A stretch of DNA of 64,000 nucleotides from Lycorma delicatula. Its lineage: Eukaryota > Arthropoda > Insecta > Hemiptera > Fulgoridae. The DNA is taken from assembly GCF_047948215.1 (NCBI RefSeq), contig NC_134460.1, positions 151,952,049-152,016,048 on the forward strand. Direction: 5' to 3'. The notes beneath the pieces were generated by a model. The model did not search any database, was not told the DNA's origin, and worked only from the letters and a program-made list of their open reading frames with translations. The translations under genes were made by a program, and so were the position numbers. Positions 36,731-48,861 of this stretch are shown in pieces. Position 1 is the stretch's first letter. Every line of letters starts with the position of its first letter.

Positions 36731-37571
36731 TACCAGGGCCTTCATAAAAGAACGGTAGAGTTTTGAACATGGATTAAATGAAAACAACAATATTTACAGT
36801 TTTTTATTTACCGACTTTATCACTTGAAACAGTTTGTTGCATAACTAATTAATTTCAATTTGTTCACCATTACTCGCGCTCGGCAAATGTTCAATCTATA
36901 CTCGGTTCTGCCCTTACACTAATTGATATACCTTCCTTTAAGTGGCGCGACGTAGGTCGTGTAATTTTTGCGAATTACAAAATACCCCACAAGAAAAAAA
37001 TTGCTAGGTGCCAGGCCTGGACTCCTTGGAGGCCTATCCATCAATGTCCAAATTTTCCATTCAAATCCGTTCAAAGTTATGCTTGTAATTTCAATAGTTT
37101 GTGTAAAAACTTTGTGAATTTTTTTTTCGGAATATGTAACTCGAGGCTTCGACGAGAGATGGATTTGTTAGGACTTCTGATAGCAGATTATGTAATTCGT
37201 TGGACAGTTTCTTCTGATATTCATCGTCTGCCGGTTGATTTTTTCCTAAAATAATATATGACCAACGTCGTATATTATTTTCATGCGGTGGCTTTTTTCT
37301 GTATTCACGTCGAAATGCACGTTGAACTAAAATTACGGGTTTTAATTCAGCCTGCCACAAAACACTCTGCTTTTTCTTGAACAGTGAACATAGTAACAAA
37401 ATAAACACACCTCAGCAACAATACAAAAACTGGAGTGGTGGTTGGAACTGCTGTTACACAAATTTTTCGGTTATAGTCTATCAGGGCTACTAACATAACT
37501 TCTCAAAATTTTTCCTACCGTCTTGATCTGAATTACAAAAACCCCACCGTTCTTTTATGAAGACCCTGGTA
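36731..37571 (-). mobile_element. Internally deleted Tc1/mariner element with both ends
   Basis: Ends are TA followed by 'CCAGGGCCTTCATAAAAGAA' on the left (36733) and the matching 'TTCTTTTATGAAGACCCTGG' on the right, then TA (37570-37571). The inverted repeats extend about 32 bases with few mismatches. Total length is 837 bp between the TAs. Coding traces run on the minus strand: the N-terminal 'QSVLWQAELKPVILVQRAFR' and 'PPHENNIRRW' (37091-37408), then a jump to C-terminal traces 'LAIFFLWG' (about 36990-37020) and 'EYRLNICRARV' (about 36880). The central catalytic region is missing. The ends are complete, so the copy could have been moved by a transposase supplied elsewhere. Confidence 0.85.
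37091..37408 (-). pseudogene. Transposase N-terminal helix-turn-helix remnant
   Basis: A frame of 105 codons on the minus strand. Residues about 12-50 match the paired-type DNA-binding start of insect mariner-like transposases ('LKPVILVQRAFRREYRKKPP', then 'NNIRRW'), with the usual V.VQR.FR..Y...PP....IRRW spacing. The remaining 55 residues are unrelated in this frame because the gene core is deleted. It lies inside the element at 36731-37571. Confidence 0.75.
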
Positions 37572-37579
37572 TTGAAATG

Positions 37580-37620
37580 TTTCTCGGATATTAAACAAAT
37601 GTTGTTTAATATCTGAGAAA
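37580..37620. repeat. 41-bp hairpin beside the mariner right end
   Basis: 19-base arms ('TTTCTCGGATATTAAACAA' and its reverse complement with one mismatch) around a 3-base loop, 9 bases beyond the flanking TA of the deleted mariner. Confidence 0.9.
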
Positions 37621-39597
37621 TATTTTTTTAATATTAATTTCAAAAAAAACTATAAAAGTTTGCTTTTTCAATCACAGGGGACAAGAGTCTTTTACAACAA
37701 AAAGAAAATCTCTTAGTTATTTGAGTTCCTTTTACTTTGAACGGGACGGAGATTTTGATAATGATTTAGAATTTAGTTGGGTAATTCTACGTGTGTCACT
37801 CAAGTCCATCGTTGATGGATGTTGTTTCTCAGCGGGCTCTGTACCTGTTATTTTTTTGCTATTGCCGTTGATCAAAACAACATTATTATTATTATTATTA
37901 ATTTTCTGATATCGTGATAAAAATACCTTAACTTCTGGCGGAGTATGTTAACTATTAGGAGGAACGTTTTCCTGTCGATGTGGCTGATCCCGCTAGATCG
38001 AAACTAAGGATACTGAAGGGAACGATACCTCCTGTGTGTACCCTGCGGGACATAACGACTAACGGTTGTATTATCTACCTGATAAAGTTAAGCATTTAAT
38101 TGTTCCTAAATTATAAAAATATAAATTAAATTATTTTTCTATATCCTTTGCGTTACATTCGGTATATTAGTTATATTTTTTAGTTATATAATCCGATTGC
38201 TGTTACCGGTCTGTTGTAGATAATCATGCCATCCCAAATCATGTGGTTTTATCCAATTTTTTCCATAATAAAAATAACGAATTTACTATTCTATAAACGC
38301 GGGGTGACCTTAATTCTGTAAATAAGGACTCTTATAGTAAAGATTTTTTATGTAGTTTGATTTTTTGAAACTTTTTTAACATTTTAGGAGTATTAACATT
38401 ATATTGATCAATCTATCGAACTGAAATATTTTTATAATTTTATAACTAAATGCAACTTTACAAAGAGAAAATAATTTTAACATTCACAATCATAAGGAGT
38501 AACAATATATACTCCCTTATTAGTATTATTATTATTAAAAATAAAATTCTGTATTTTAAACATTAAAAATTTTTATAAAATTATGTACAGCACGACAAAA
38601 AAAAATTTCGGAGAAGATTAGCAGAAGGTATTGTAAAATGCTTTACTGCAAGCATTCTACCTTCGATTTAGGGTATATTCCGTAAAGCTTAGCACAGCCA
38701 CCGGCAATCATCGTTTTATTGACGAGAAATAACTTTTATGCATTGTAAAAGATTACACACACCGATATTCATCTTAAAAACACGTTCTGTCAAATTTATA
38801 ATGTAGAACCAGATGTGAAAGTTCATTTATTTTCATGCGTGTATGTACGTTAAATGTGGCCGTAAAAATTTTCCAAATCAAACATATCGCGTAAGAAAAA
38901 TTCAATAAAGAAAAAATTGAAAATTGAATAAGGTAAAAGAACTTTATTTACCTCAGATAACGTAAAAGAAAATATCAGAAGAGTTATCGGTTGCAAAATT
39001 GAATTGAACCTAACGATTGAAATGATAAAACAGATTTTGGGAAGCGAGCAGAAAGGAAAAATATATTGGAACAGATGAAAAATATCTACGTAAAAAATTA
39101 CTCTCTACCCAGTAGGAATATAAAACAGGAATAAACTAACTAAAGGTGTTTATTATAAGCGATAAAGAATGAGAAAAAGAAATCGATTGAAGATATAAAA
39201 AAATAGTCATTTGAAATAGAGCGTTATTTATAACAACTCCACATCCTCTGTGAATAGAAAAAAGAAGTAAAATAATAATACTTTATCAAATACATTACTA
39301 CTATTCAAGTAAAACAAGTTATAACTCGATAGAGTATCCACGTAAAAAGTTTTTTTAAGTTTAGATACGTAAATTATTAATTGTCATTACAAGTTTAAAA
39401 TTATTAAAATATTAATTAGTAAAAATAGCGTAACAACCCGAATGATCTAACAGTTTTTTTAAATTTATTTATTTTTTATTAACTTTTTTGTGTATGTAGT
39501 TTAATAATTCTTTTACAAAACTCCGAGTCGAGATTTTTTACTAACTTAAAAGTAAATTTTAGGATAAAATATAATCAACCATTATCTTAGTTTATGG
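37621..39597. other. AT-rich stretch with one GC-richer patch
   Basis: The patch at 37960-38060 ('GATGTGGCTGATCCCGCTAG', 'GAACGATACCTCCTGTGTG') stands out in composition and may be a piece of a LINE untranslated end, but I cannot place it. The 62-codon frame at 37721-37909 is not recognised. An (ATT)n run lies at about 37884-37902. Confidence 0.3.
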
Positions 39598-40369
39598 ACA
39601 CTAACTCAGGAGTTCCACAGCTCAATTTTGGAACCTACCTATATCTTCACCGCTGACATTCCAGTTGAGAATAGAATTACTGCCGCCTTTTTGCCGATGA
39701 CACGGCTATTCTGGCTTTTGATAACAATCCAACTGCGGCCTTAACTATTATACAATCCGAATTAAATATAACCGATAGGTTTCTGCGTACATGAAAGACA
39801 AGGGTTAATCTATTTAAGCTGAGCCACCGGACATACGCAATAAAGAGATTAGACTGCCCACGGGTCCACCTTGATGGCATTTCAATCCCGCATACTGCAA
39901 TTATAAGCTACCTGAATCGTCGTTTGACGGGAAAGAATCATTTAAGGGAGAAGAAAAATCAACATAACATGAAGTTCAAGGAAATGTACTGGTTCCCGGG
40001 CAGAAAGTCTGAGTTATTTCAGTCTAATAGGCTAGTTTTATATTAAGATACTTTGAAACGAATATGGACATATGGAGCCCAAGTACGGGGCACGGAAAGC
40101 AATTAAAATGTTGAAATAATACAGCGGTTTCAAAACAAACTAGGGTGGTATATAGCTGAGGCGTTGTGGTTTGCTAAAAACAGTGAAATCCATGAATATT
40201 TGGGTCTGTGGTACGTCAAGGAAGAAATATAACGTTTCAGTTTGAGGTATATACTTCGGATAAATGACCACGTTAACCGCTTGACGGTAAACTTCCTAGA
40301 AAACGGTGAGGATGTTAGAAGATTTAAGCGGGTGTACGTTCTTGATCTTAGTAACACCGTAGTGTAATT
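39598..40369 (+). pseudogene. Jockey-clade LINE reverse transcriptase, 5'-truncated
   Basis: It starts in the palm with a degraded 'SGVPQ' region. The catalytic box follows in 'ITAAFFADDTAILAFDNN' (about 39682-39735), with the FADD motif intact. Then come 'PRVHLDGISIP' and 'YLNRRLTG'-like thumb traces (about 39855-39930), 'LKRIWTYGAQV' (about 40050-40085), 'ALWFAKNSEIHEYLGLW' (about 40155-40215) and the C-terminus 'NDHVNRLTVNFLENGEDVRR' (about 40263-40323). At least three stops and several frameshifts break it. It is the same family as 5990-6558 (minus), whose C-terminus lines up residue by residue. Confidence 0.85.
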
Positions 40370-41311
40370 ACACCCGCTGAGTGTTGAACATTAATCTATT
40401 CTTCATTCGCTTCCTCACTGTCGCAGTTTTCAATTACATTCCAACTTTTTTCTTTTTTGGCTTATTTTTTCTTTTGTGTTTCATTAAGCTGCTATTTTCA
40501 TGATTCTTGTTACTATTTTTTCTACTATATTACTCATAGCGCTTCAAAACTATGTTGTATGCGTATTATGTTCTATCGTCAGAAGTTATATATAATACTA
40601 GTACATCATTTTTGAAGAATTTCATCAGAGATTCCTTCTTAATGTGTTTATATATATAGTTACTTAGGTTACTACAGAAATGTAACAGACTGTAAATAAA
40701 AATTTGAAACAAATTATATTTTCATTTTTTTCATTTTATTAAATAAATCTTTATTTGGTATCCAACTGTACACGCAAATTCAATTAATACGAAAACTATC
40801 GATCTAAATTTAATACCGAAAAACACTAAAAATATTTTATAAAGTACATAAATAAATTTTTTTGTGAACATGCTAAAAATCACAAATTTTATTGTAACTT
40901 TAATACAGAACATGTCACGGTAGGTATTCTATACGTTTTATCCTGATGCATTTTATTTGCAAACAGAATTGCACGTTACATTTGAGCATTAAGTGGGATA
41001 AATAAAATACTACAAAATACTGCTTTACACTGCCGTATTTTTCATTTCACCGCTATCGTTGACTATGAAGCAGATAACAGAATATATTTTCATCAATTTT
41101 ATAAAAAAAAAAAAAAAAAAAAACAAGTAAAATCATAAAATAATAAGCATACACTTTTAAATTTGCGTCATAATAGAGTTATGATGCAAATTTCAACTAG
41201 ATTTTGACTTTTAAATTAATTCTAATGCTGGTGGTTTCGTTGCGGGCTACCATATTCGTATTGTATTACTACTACTCACGCTGGTAATTTCCATAATCGA
41301 CAAATTCGTAG
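40370..41311. other. AT-rich stretch, nothing recognised
   Basis: An A run of about 22 at 41101-41122 is the only notable feature. A 60-codon minus frame (40731-40913) is AT-driven. Confidence 0.4.
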
Positions 41312-42396
41312 TACAGAGTGATCAACTTAAAAGAGGAGAGGCCTGATCGTTTAGTAGTATATACTAAAAACGTGAATTCGTGATGGAAACTTATTTAGAG
41401 AGGAAATTTCATGAGTTTCAGCAAAAGTTGAGGGAGAAATTTAAAAAGAAAGGACCAGTGAAAAGTGTTATTTAGAAGTTCAGTGTTAGACCAGAAATGT
41501 TCCCTAGACAGGTCGGTTTTAGCTACTGAATTTTTAAAGGGTACAGGTCATTAAAATGGCAGTTAACAGATCTCCTCATAAACGTTTGCGGAGACTAAGC
41601 CTGAAAAAGAACATTTCACTAGGTTCAGCCCATACTACAGCGAGGAGAATGCTGAAATGTTATCCGTATGTTATCCTGAAATGTATAATGTTGAGAATTC
41701 AGGCTTTCCATGAGCTAACTAACGTTGATTATTCTAAAAGGGTTTACTACCGTCAACGGTTGAGATTTTAGATCAAGTGTTTTTCACAGATGAAACGCGG
41801 TTTCACCTTGGTGATCTAGTAGTCACAGCTACCGGAAATGGGGTACTAAAAACCCGCATATTTTATTTAAATCTCCCTATACCGATAAAAATTAGTCTTA
41901 TGGTATGCGGTTTAAAGGCGACGAATAACAAGACCCTTGTTTTAAAAAAGAAATTCTGTTTGATGCCGATGAATAACAGAACTATTGTTTTTGGGGAAAA
42001 ATGTGGATGCTGCCGTCTACCGAGATATCTTCCAACAGTTCATAGCCTTACTGCAAGAAGATGAGTGTGACTGCTGGTTACAACAGAATAGCGTAACTTG
42101 CAATGGAACTCGCTCTACTGTGTAGATGCTACAGGATTTTTTCGGTGAAAGAATCATTTCTAAAGGATTGTGGCTACGAGATCCCCTGATATGACTAGTT
42201 CATTACACATCCTGCATGAATTGAAGACAAAAATTACCGATGTTATCCAGAAAATAGCCAGGAACATGGTCAAATGTGTTGACATGTGCGTAGAAGTGGA
42301 TGGACATGATTTTCAACACCTTCTGTAAACTATTTTGTGTTTGCCATTAAAGTCAGACTAAATCAAGGTGTCTCTTTTAAGTCGAACATCTTGCTA
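41312..42396 (+). mobile_element. Mariner-like element, nearly complete length
   Basis: The left end after TA (41312-41313) carries 'GATCAACTTAAAAGAGGAG'. The right end, reverse-complemented, reads 'GTTCGACTTAAAAGAGACAC' and stops near a TA at 42395-42396. The inverted repeats share a core of about 12 bases and diverge outside. The 1.08-kb length is short of the usual 1.2-1.3 kb and fits the deletions seen in the gene. Confidence 0.65.
41381..42328 (+). pseudogene. Tc1/mariner-superfamily transposase, decayed
   Basis: Pieces in order: 'SPHKRLRRLSLKKNISLGSA' (helix-turn-helix part, about 41565), 'QAFHELTNVDYSKRVYYRQR' (about 41700) and 'VFFTDETRFHLGD' (first catalytic Asp present, about 41778). 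Then 'FQQFIALLQEDECDCWLQQN' (about 42035): the family has WLQQDGATCH, and the second catalytic Asp is Asn here. 'DFFGERIISKGLW' follows (about 42132). The third catalytic block (usually SPDLTPPDFFLWG) is lost to a deletion near 42185. The C-terminus 'CVEVDGHDFQHLL'-like ends at about 42328. Frameshifts separate most blocks. Confidence 0.85.
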
Positions 42397-45170
42397 GTTT
42401 CAAGGTCTTATTATATTCAGTTGAAGTAATAATACGATACGCTTTTAGATAATCAGTCACGTAGATACACTGTTAACCCTAAAATTCAGTCAAGAGAATT
42501 TTATTGATTCAAAGGGCGTTTTAAGTACTTTCGGGTAACGTATGAATTTGGGTAATATTATCCAAATTGTATATTATCCAAATATCTGGACTATTTCCTT
42601 GAGTCCTAGTGGTATTCCAAACTCTTAGTACCGTAATAATATTAAAAAATATCCATCCCCTTCATAATATAGATACCATATCTTTTTAACATATTTCTTT
42701 AACATCTTTTCATTTTCTTTCTCCAGAGCATCAACTGAATACCATTACAAGATCTACAGTAAGCTAAGCTATATTATTACGAGATACAATTTCTGTGTAT
42801 TACTATATCATAAACTTAGGCATAATCGTTTTAGGCAACCCGATATGGATCTTTAATCTCTACCAAAAATAACAAAATCATGCTTAGTAATAACAAACAT
42901 CTCATCCCGGCTTTACTAGGAAGATTGAAAAACGTGGAACTGTATCCTTTTTCTTTGAGCCAAATGTACGGTTACTATGAGCACGCTAGGCCTACCAAAA
43001 TGCAGGTAATATTCATCTAGGGAGTATCCAGGTAATATCTGGACACTTATATACTATAAGTGTCTGTGACACCTCTCCTTTTATTCCCCATATGGATCGG
43101 TTGTTAAGTGAGGATGGAGCTGTAACTAATGCCGCTTGTATCTTAGATGTTTTAAACGCATCGCAGTAATTACAATCATTGTTAGAGATAGTCTGACAAT
43201 AAATTAATTCAGTGAAACAATGCGTTTATACTTACACTGCTTCAGCTAAGCTGCCGACATATGTAATGTAATAGTAAATCATTTGATTTGTTTGAATCTA
43301 ACGTTTTTAATCTGTTACACAAAACCGATTTATCGTTGCAAACTTTATCCAATATTTCCGCTTGATCTAGTTGACGTTTACGAAATGTTGTTATTTTCAA
43401 TCCGCTTCGTTAAATAATAGTTCCTATTTACAGCGATGATAAATTTCAATCGGATTAATTTTTTCAACGGTTACGATTTCAATTACTGTTCGTTGTTTTA
43501 ATTTAGTTGACAACGGAATTATTTGACTCCGTTTGAAAGCGTACTGATAGAATAAAGCTTGTAATAAATAAAACACGCCTAGAAATTTTTACGCTAGGAG
43601 GAAACATGTACGTACCGTTTGACGCTAACTGCGTTCGACATTCATTCGTTCTTGAACTAATCGACATATACATGATTTTTCAGCCCGTTCTTGTTTGAAT
43701 ATACAAAAAAAAAAAAGCTTAGTATCCATATTAACTGTACAGATTTTTTAACTAAAATGTGTTTTATACATTGTCATATTTTTATTATGCTTTTATTTCA
43801 AATTTTCCGTTTTATTTGTTTTCCCCTTTATTACTCAAACGTTAAATGAATCTCATCGAGCTTGTTTGAAAATTCAGTTATGCGAAATCGTTATTTACTC
43901 TCTAACCATTTCTCGGAGTAAATATTCAGAGGTAGAATTCTAAAAGCAAGATAATACAAAATAATAAATAGTAAATTTTTTAACTCTTTTTATGTGTATA
44001 ATAGAATTACTGAATTAATTCTATCTACCCGTAAAGTTAATCGATACGTTTAAGGAATTTCATTATTTGTTAAACCTAAATATTTTGGTATTATGGAAAA
44101 ATCTGTAAGCGAGGAAATTAAAAATCTTCGTATTTTTTATTGTAAGTGTGATATAAATGAAATATACAGACTTATTGAGATACAGAAAATAAAATCAATA
44201 ATTGGTAATTAATTACTTTTTATATCGGCTAAGAACTGATCGGATATGAATGAAACCTTTTAAATAACCAAACAAAATATTTAAAACAGAATTCGTCTAT
44301 TTATTGCTGTACATAATAAACAACTTTAGTGTTGAAGGGTGAAAACAGTCATAACTTTTAGGTGGAATGCATACATGCAGTTAAAAACAGTCTCGTATAT
44401 TGCTGTTAATGAACGTCATTAGAGTCATACGTCAAAATATGTTCCTTTTACGAAAGCTATATTTTCACGCATTTTTAACTCTGCAAACATATTATTATTA
44501 ACGTTCTACTGAAATCGTGGCTTTCACTAACGAAGTTACAGTAAAATGTTAGCCTCAAAGAAACTTAGATCGATCTAGTATAGAAAAAAAAAATTATAAA
44601 TTTTTAATAATTGTTAGAATTAACATTTTATTGGTAAGTATAAAGAAAAATGGAACCGTAACCGAATGGAAAAATTTGCTAATCACGTATCCAAAAAAAA
44701 AGCGTTAATAAAACAAATAACAAACTCCTGTAATTATTTTTAATTTCCAGAAAGTTCCCTTTACCTGTTTTCAAACTAAACTCCGAAGATTATAAAATAA
44801 TAATAATAATTTCAGGGTCCTGGTAAAAAACTATTTTTTTCCTCTAAGAAGTTTTCTCTCTCGTTTACTTCTTTCTTACAGGAACAGTAGCGTTTTGTTA
44901 TACCCACTGGAGTTTCCTAGATGGAAAATCACCGTATTTTAAATGAGATGTAATTGTAAATGTTTTTTTATTAATTGAATTTTATGGGAATCGGCGTCGA
45001 AGGTCATAAGCCTTCATCACATTCTTTAAAGAAAGAATAAATTCACCAGTAGGCTCATCAGATATAACAGTGTATTATACGGTCCTTAATTTTAATAAAA
45101 TCGCCAACAAATATATTTTACGTTGAGATATTTAAAAACGACAGACACATAACAGGTACAGAGTGTAAAG
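42397..45170. other. AT-rich stretch, nothing recognised
   Basis: A small perfect hairpin (10-base arms, 43042-43064) and A runs occur, but no gene, RNA or larger repeat is supported. Confidence 0.4.
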
Positions 45171-45338
45171 GGAATTTTGTGTCTGATAATGATAAAAATT
45201 ACTCTCACCTTATGATTGGTTAAAAAACAATGAATACGATTGGTTGGAATTTTGTGTTTGATAATAAGAATTACTCTCACCTTATAATTTGTTAAAAAAC
45301 AACGAAACGATTGGTTGGAATTTTGTGCCTGATAATGG
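45171..45338. repeat. 71-75 bp tandem repeat, 2.3 units
   Basis: Units at 45171-45245 and 45246-45316, and a partial unit at 45317-45338. Each begins 'GGAATTTTGTG', continues with 'ATTACTCTCACCTTAT', and ends 'CGATTGGTT'. The 91-codon minus-strand frame (45092-45367) is the repeat translated. Confidence 0.92.
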
Positions 45339-45639
45339 TTATACAATTGTTTTAGTTTACTATGCATGCCTTTTATTCTAATTAAAAATTTATACTACGA
45401 GTGTTTTATGTATAGTTTCCAATCTATTCATGAACGGCAAAAATGCCTGCGGCACTTAGGAATATTTTAATATTTTATTAGTATAACAAGTAACTTATTT
45501 ATTAGCATAATATAAATAACTTAAATTTGCACATTTAGTGAACTTTTGTGGATTGTTTTCCTTGGCTATCGATATTGAATTATCAAAAGTTAATAAAATA
45601 TATCTATCTACAAGAAAGAGAAGTAACCTTTCTTATTAT

Positions 45640-45940
45640 TCAAAGTCTGCTAAAATAATGAGGATATCTCGGTCCTTTGAAACAGCTGAGGTGCGAGATT
45701 CTCGATTGGCTGCTGACCAAGAGCGCTACGCCCAGACTCGAGTTGTAGCTTCGTCTACAGCAGGAACGTATCGATGTTTCTACCCCAATAACGAGGGAAA
45801 CATTAGTGGAAAGAGTGTTTGTCAGACTTTAAAAGTTACTTATCAGTATTATTGTCACAAACATGACGATAAAAAATACAGCGGGGATTCAGGAGGCGGA
45901 GCCCCAAGGCTGAACGGTAAAGGGGAGCGAAGCGAGTGAA
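45640..45940 (+). mobile_element. Possible Helitron-related fragment
   Basis: The frame 45538-45939 contains 'MRISRSFETAEVRDSRLAAD' and then 'QERYAQTRVVASS' (about 45658-45760). This resembles the repetitive charged N-terminus (RL..DRER...R) of helicase proteins in insect Helitrons. The far end has 'GGAGGCGGAGCCCC' and 'GAGCGAAGCGAG' (about 45890-45938), motifs often seen with insect repeats of this kind. No Rep or helicase motif is present. The assignment is from resemblance only, and the frame may be chance readthrough. Confidence 0.35.
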
Positions 45941-47238
45941 TATGTATTTATATTATTTGTACCTTTTAACTAAATTTTTCCTTCTTAAGATAAACTAAGC
46001 ATTGGATTAGTTTTCATCTTCAATCTCGCAAAAAAAGCCTTTTATACGGTAAGCACATGCGAATTAAGCGTACAAGACGGGTTTCGGGTTGAAGTACCTA
46101 ACGAAAGCGTTGTTAAGTATCGGTTATGTTTATTTTACAATAATCGTGAATTAATGTGCACAATTTTTTTTATCGCGCTGTTATTTGCTTCATAGTATTT
46201 TATATTTAATTATATTTCCATCGATTAAAATTAAAAAGTTAATTCAAATTATAAATATATACAAAATCAATTGCTTGGGACAAGAGTGTTCGGATTTGAT
46301 AATTTATTGGTTTTTAAAAAAATATGTTTAATTATTTTCTGACGTAATTACAGGCTGGGTTTAAATAAATAATTAATTATCATTGTATTATTATTATTAC
46401 ACGTTAAAATTTGACATCATTTAGAAAATTCATCAACATTAATTGTCAAAGCGAGAAAAATAAATAAAAACAGAAATTTACATTTATGAAAGATAAAAAA
46501 TATCAGGAAATTTGCAATGGAATTTTTTTTTTTTTTAAATATTTCTCAACATGACATTTAAAATGTAACGAATGATAAAACAATAAAATTAAGTTTTACT
46601 TTGATAATTAGAGCCATGATGTGTATATTATGTCCGCTAGGCGGACTGTGTTTTAATTAAAAATAATTCTCATTAGAAATATTATAAACAAGAATTAATG
46701 GAAACAGGTTAATCGATCACAAATTCGAACCAAGCCATTTTATTTCAATCACCCCCTGTACTTGCATTGTAACATCTTCAGATCACGCATTCCTTTCTCA
46801 TATTATTAAACGTAACAAATTAATATTACGCAGCACTTCAACATAAATTTTTTTTTTTAGCAAATCATTACAGAAGACAACAAATATACCGATCGAGTAA
46901 AATTTGATGATCTGGTATAATAGAGGTAGGTATGTGTTCAGAAAGTAAGGTAATACCATTTTGTAAAAATCAAAAATACATATTTATTAATGACTTATAT
47001 GATGTTTTACACAAGTATATCACTAGTTTTCTACTTATCGGTCATTCAGTTACAAGCTTTTGGTCATGTAGGGTATAAACTTATGAATTCCTGTGTCACA
47101 CATCCCTGCCATTATCTTTTTGACCGTTTACAAATAGCATTCTTCACTTCTTCATCAGTTGAAAAGCGCTTTCCACCGTTATGTTTTTTCAAAAGGGTGA
47201 AGGAAAAAAGTTACTTGGTGCTAGGTAAATACGTGATA
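45941..47238. other. AT-rich stretch, nothing recognised
   Basis: T and A runs only. A 102-codon frame (46990-47298) overlaps the start of the SINE at its end and has no recognised domain. Confidence 0.4.
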
Positions 47239-47533
47239 GCCTACCGGGTTGGTCTCGTGGTTAAATCGGCATCGCAAATCAACCGATTTCAAAGTTGAGA
47301 GTTCTACGGTTCAAATCCTAGTAAAGGCAGTTAGTTTTATACCGATTTGAATACTAGATCACGGATACCGGTGTTCCTTGGTGGTTGGGATTCAATTAAC
47401 CATACATTTGAGGAACCGTCTACCTGAGACTGTACAAGACTACACTCTATTTACATTTATATATATCATCCTCTGAAGTAATACCTTACGGTGGTTCCGA
47501 AGGATAAACAGAAAAAGAGAGAGAGAGAGAGAG
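47239..47533 (+). mobile_element. tRNA-derived SINE, copy 4
   Basis: Head 'CTACCGGGTTGGTCTCGTGG', B box region 'GGTTCAAATCCTAG', body 'GGTGTTCCTTGGTGGTTGGG', 3' end 'CCTCTGAAGTAATACCTTAC' and 'GGATAAACAG', then a tail of AAAAAGAGAGAGAG to 47533. It is full length and diverged. The GA-rich tail is shared with copy 3. Confidence 0.85.
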
Positions 47534-48861
47534 CTATTGCGTGCTCTTGTGGATCATGAACTCGTCGACCAGGTAACCGGGTAATATTTTGAAATATTCT
47601 TTCATATGTACATTAATAATTTTAAAATAAACAAAACCAGAACAACAGATGAATAATTTAATCGTGTGTATATATGTATGAATAAATTTCATATGATCAT
47701 ATTTAAAGAAACTAAATATCAGTAATGTTACCGGATGTAATGTCTAAACTTAGACATAGAAGTATCACAACGAAAATTCTTTTATTTTTTATACGAAAAA
47801 AACAAATAATTGGAAACTTAGGAGCGATCACATCAGTAGCAAGTGTGTATAACATTACAGAACAGGAATGCGTACTACAGAAATAAAAAATCCAGAAAAT
47901 GGAATAAAATGGTACACGGTAATTTTTTTTTTGGTTTTTTGATATCAGAAAAATGTTTGTTCTCTTTGTTATAAAGCGTGTTCATCATTAAAGTACGAGA
48001 AAGCAAAGTGAAATTCAACAAAGTGACAACATCGTGTTTTTACTCTTTGAACTGGACAAAAATAAAACACGTATATGAAATATAATAATATAAAAACAAC
48101 CCTACGCATTTTAATATATCGAGGATCTGTTGACAAAAAAATAATGATAAATATGTATAATTTCTAACGGTATTAGGTCCATTCCATTATTGTTTGTTAG
48201 CAAAGCAAACAAACGTTATATTTCGCCGCTGATGGACAGTGATTTTAAGCTACAGAAAAGCTAATACAATTTATTCCATCAAATTTTTTATTTGTAAATC
48301 GGTAATCTCCGATTTCCTTATCACTGCTGACGACTTTGTTTCAGGAATTAAATTATATTTACGACTGCCGTCCAAGATAGGAATAATTCTACAGTTACCA
48401 TTTTACAATGGAATGGTATATTTATATTAGTTAAGTACGTAAGTGGAATCAAAACGACACGAATTTACTTGAAATAAAACATAAAATCATTAATAACAAA
48501 GGGCAAAGTAATAATAATTGATCGAAGAATATAATTTATTAATAACAAGAAGTTATTTTCTAATTCTGATACTAAGTGTATACAGTAAAAAGCCAGGTAA
48601 CGGCGAGTATTATTAAAAAAAAACATCATGTTTGGAATACAAAACAATTATTTTAATTTTTTTTCTCGTTTCCTGTTCCATGTATATAAATTTCAGCTCT
48701 GTAGTTCCGTCTCTCGATACGATTCTTTTCAAGTTTCTTGTATTTTATTACAAAGTCAATTAATGTACGACACGATATTTTGTAAAAAGTTTTAATCGCC
48801 TTTTACCTTTCAAACTTATTAAGGTAATTCTTTCACGTTCGAATAGTTATAGCTGAATTTA
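47534..48861. other. AT-rich stretch, nothing recognised
   Basis: No supported gene or repeat. Frames at 48239-48430 and 48465-48647 are short and unremarkable. Confidence 0.4.

Noticed and set aside
45092..45367. 91-codon repeat protein on the minus strand
   Set aside because: It is the translation of the 71-75 bp tandem repeat.
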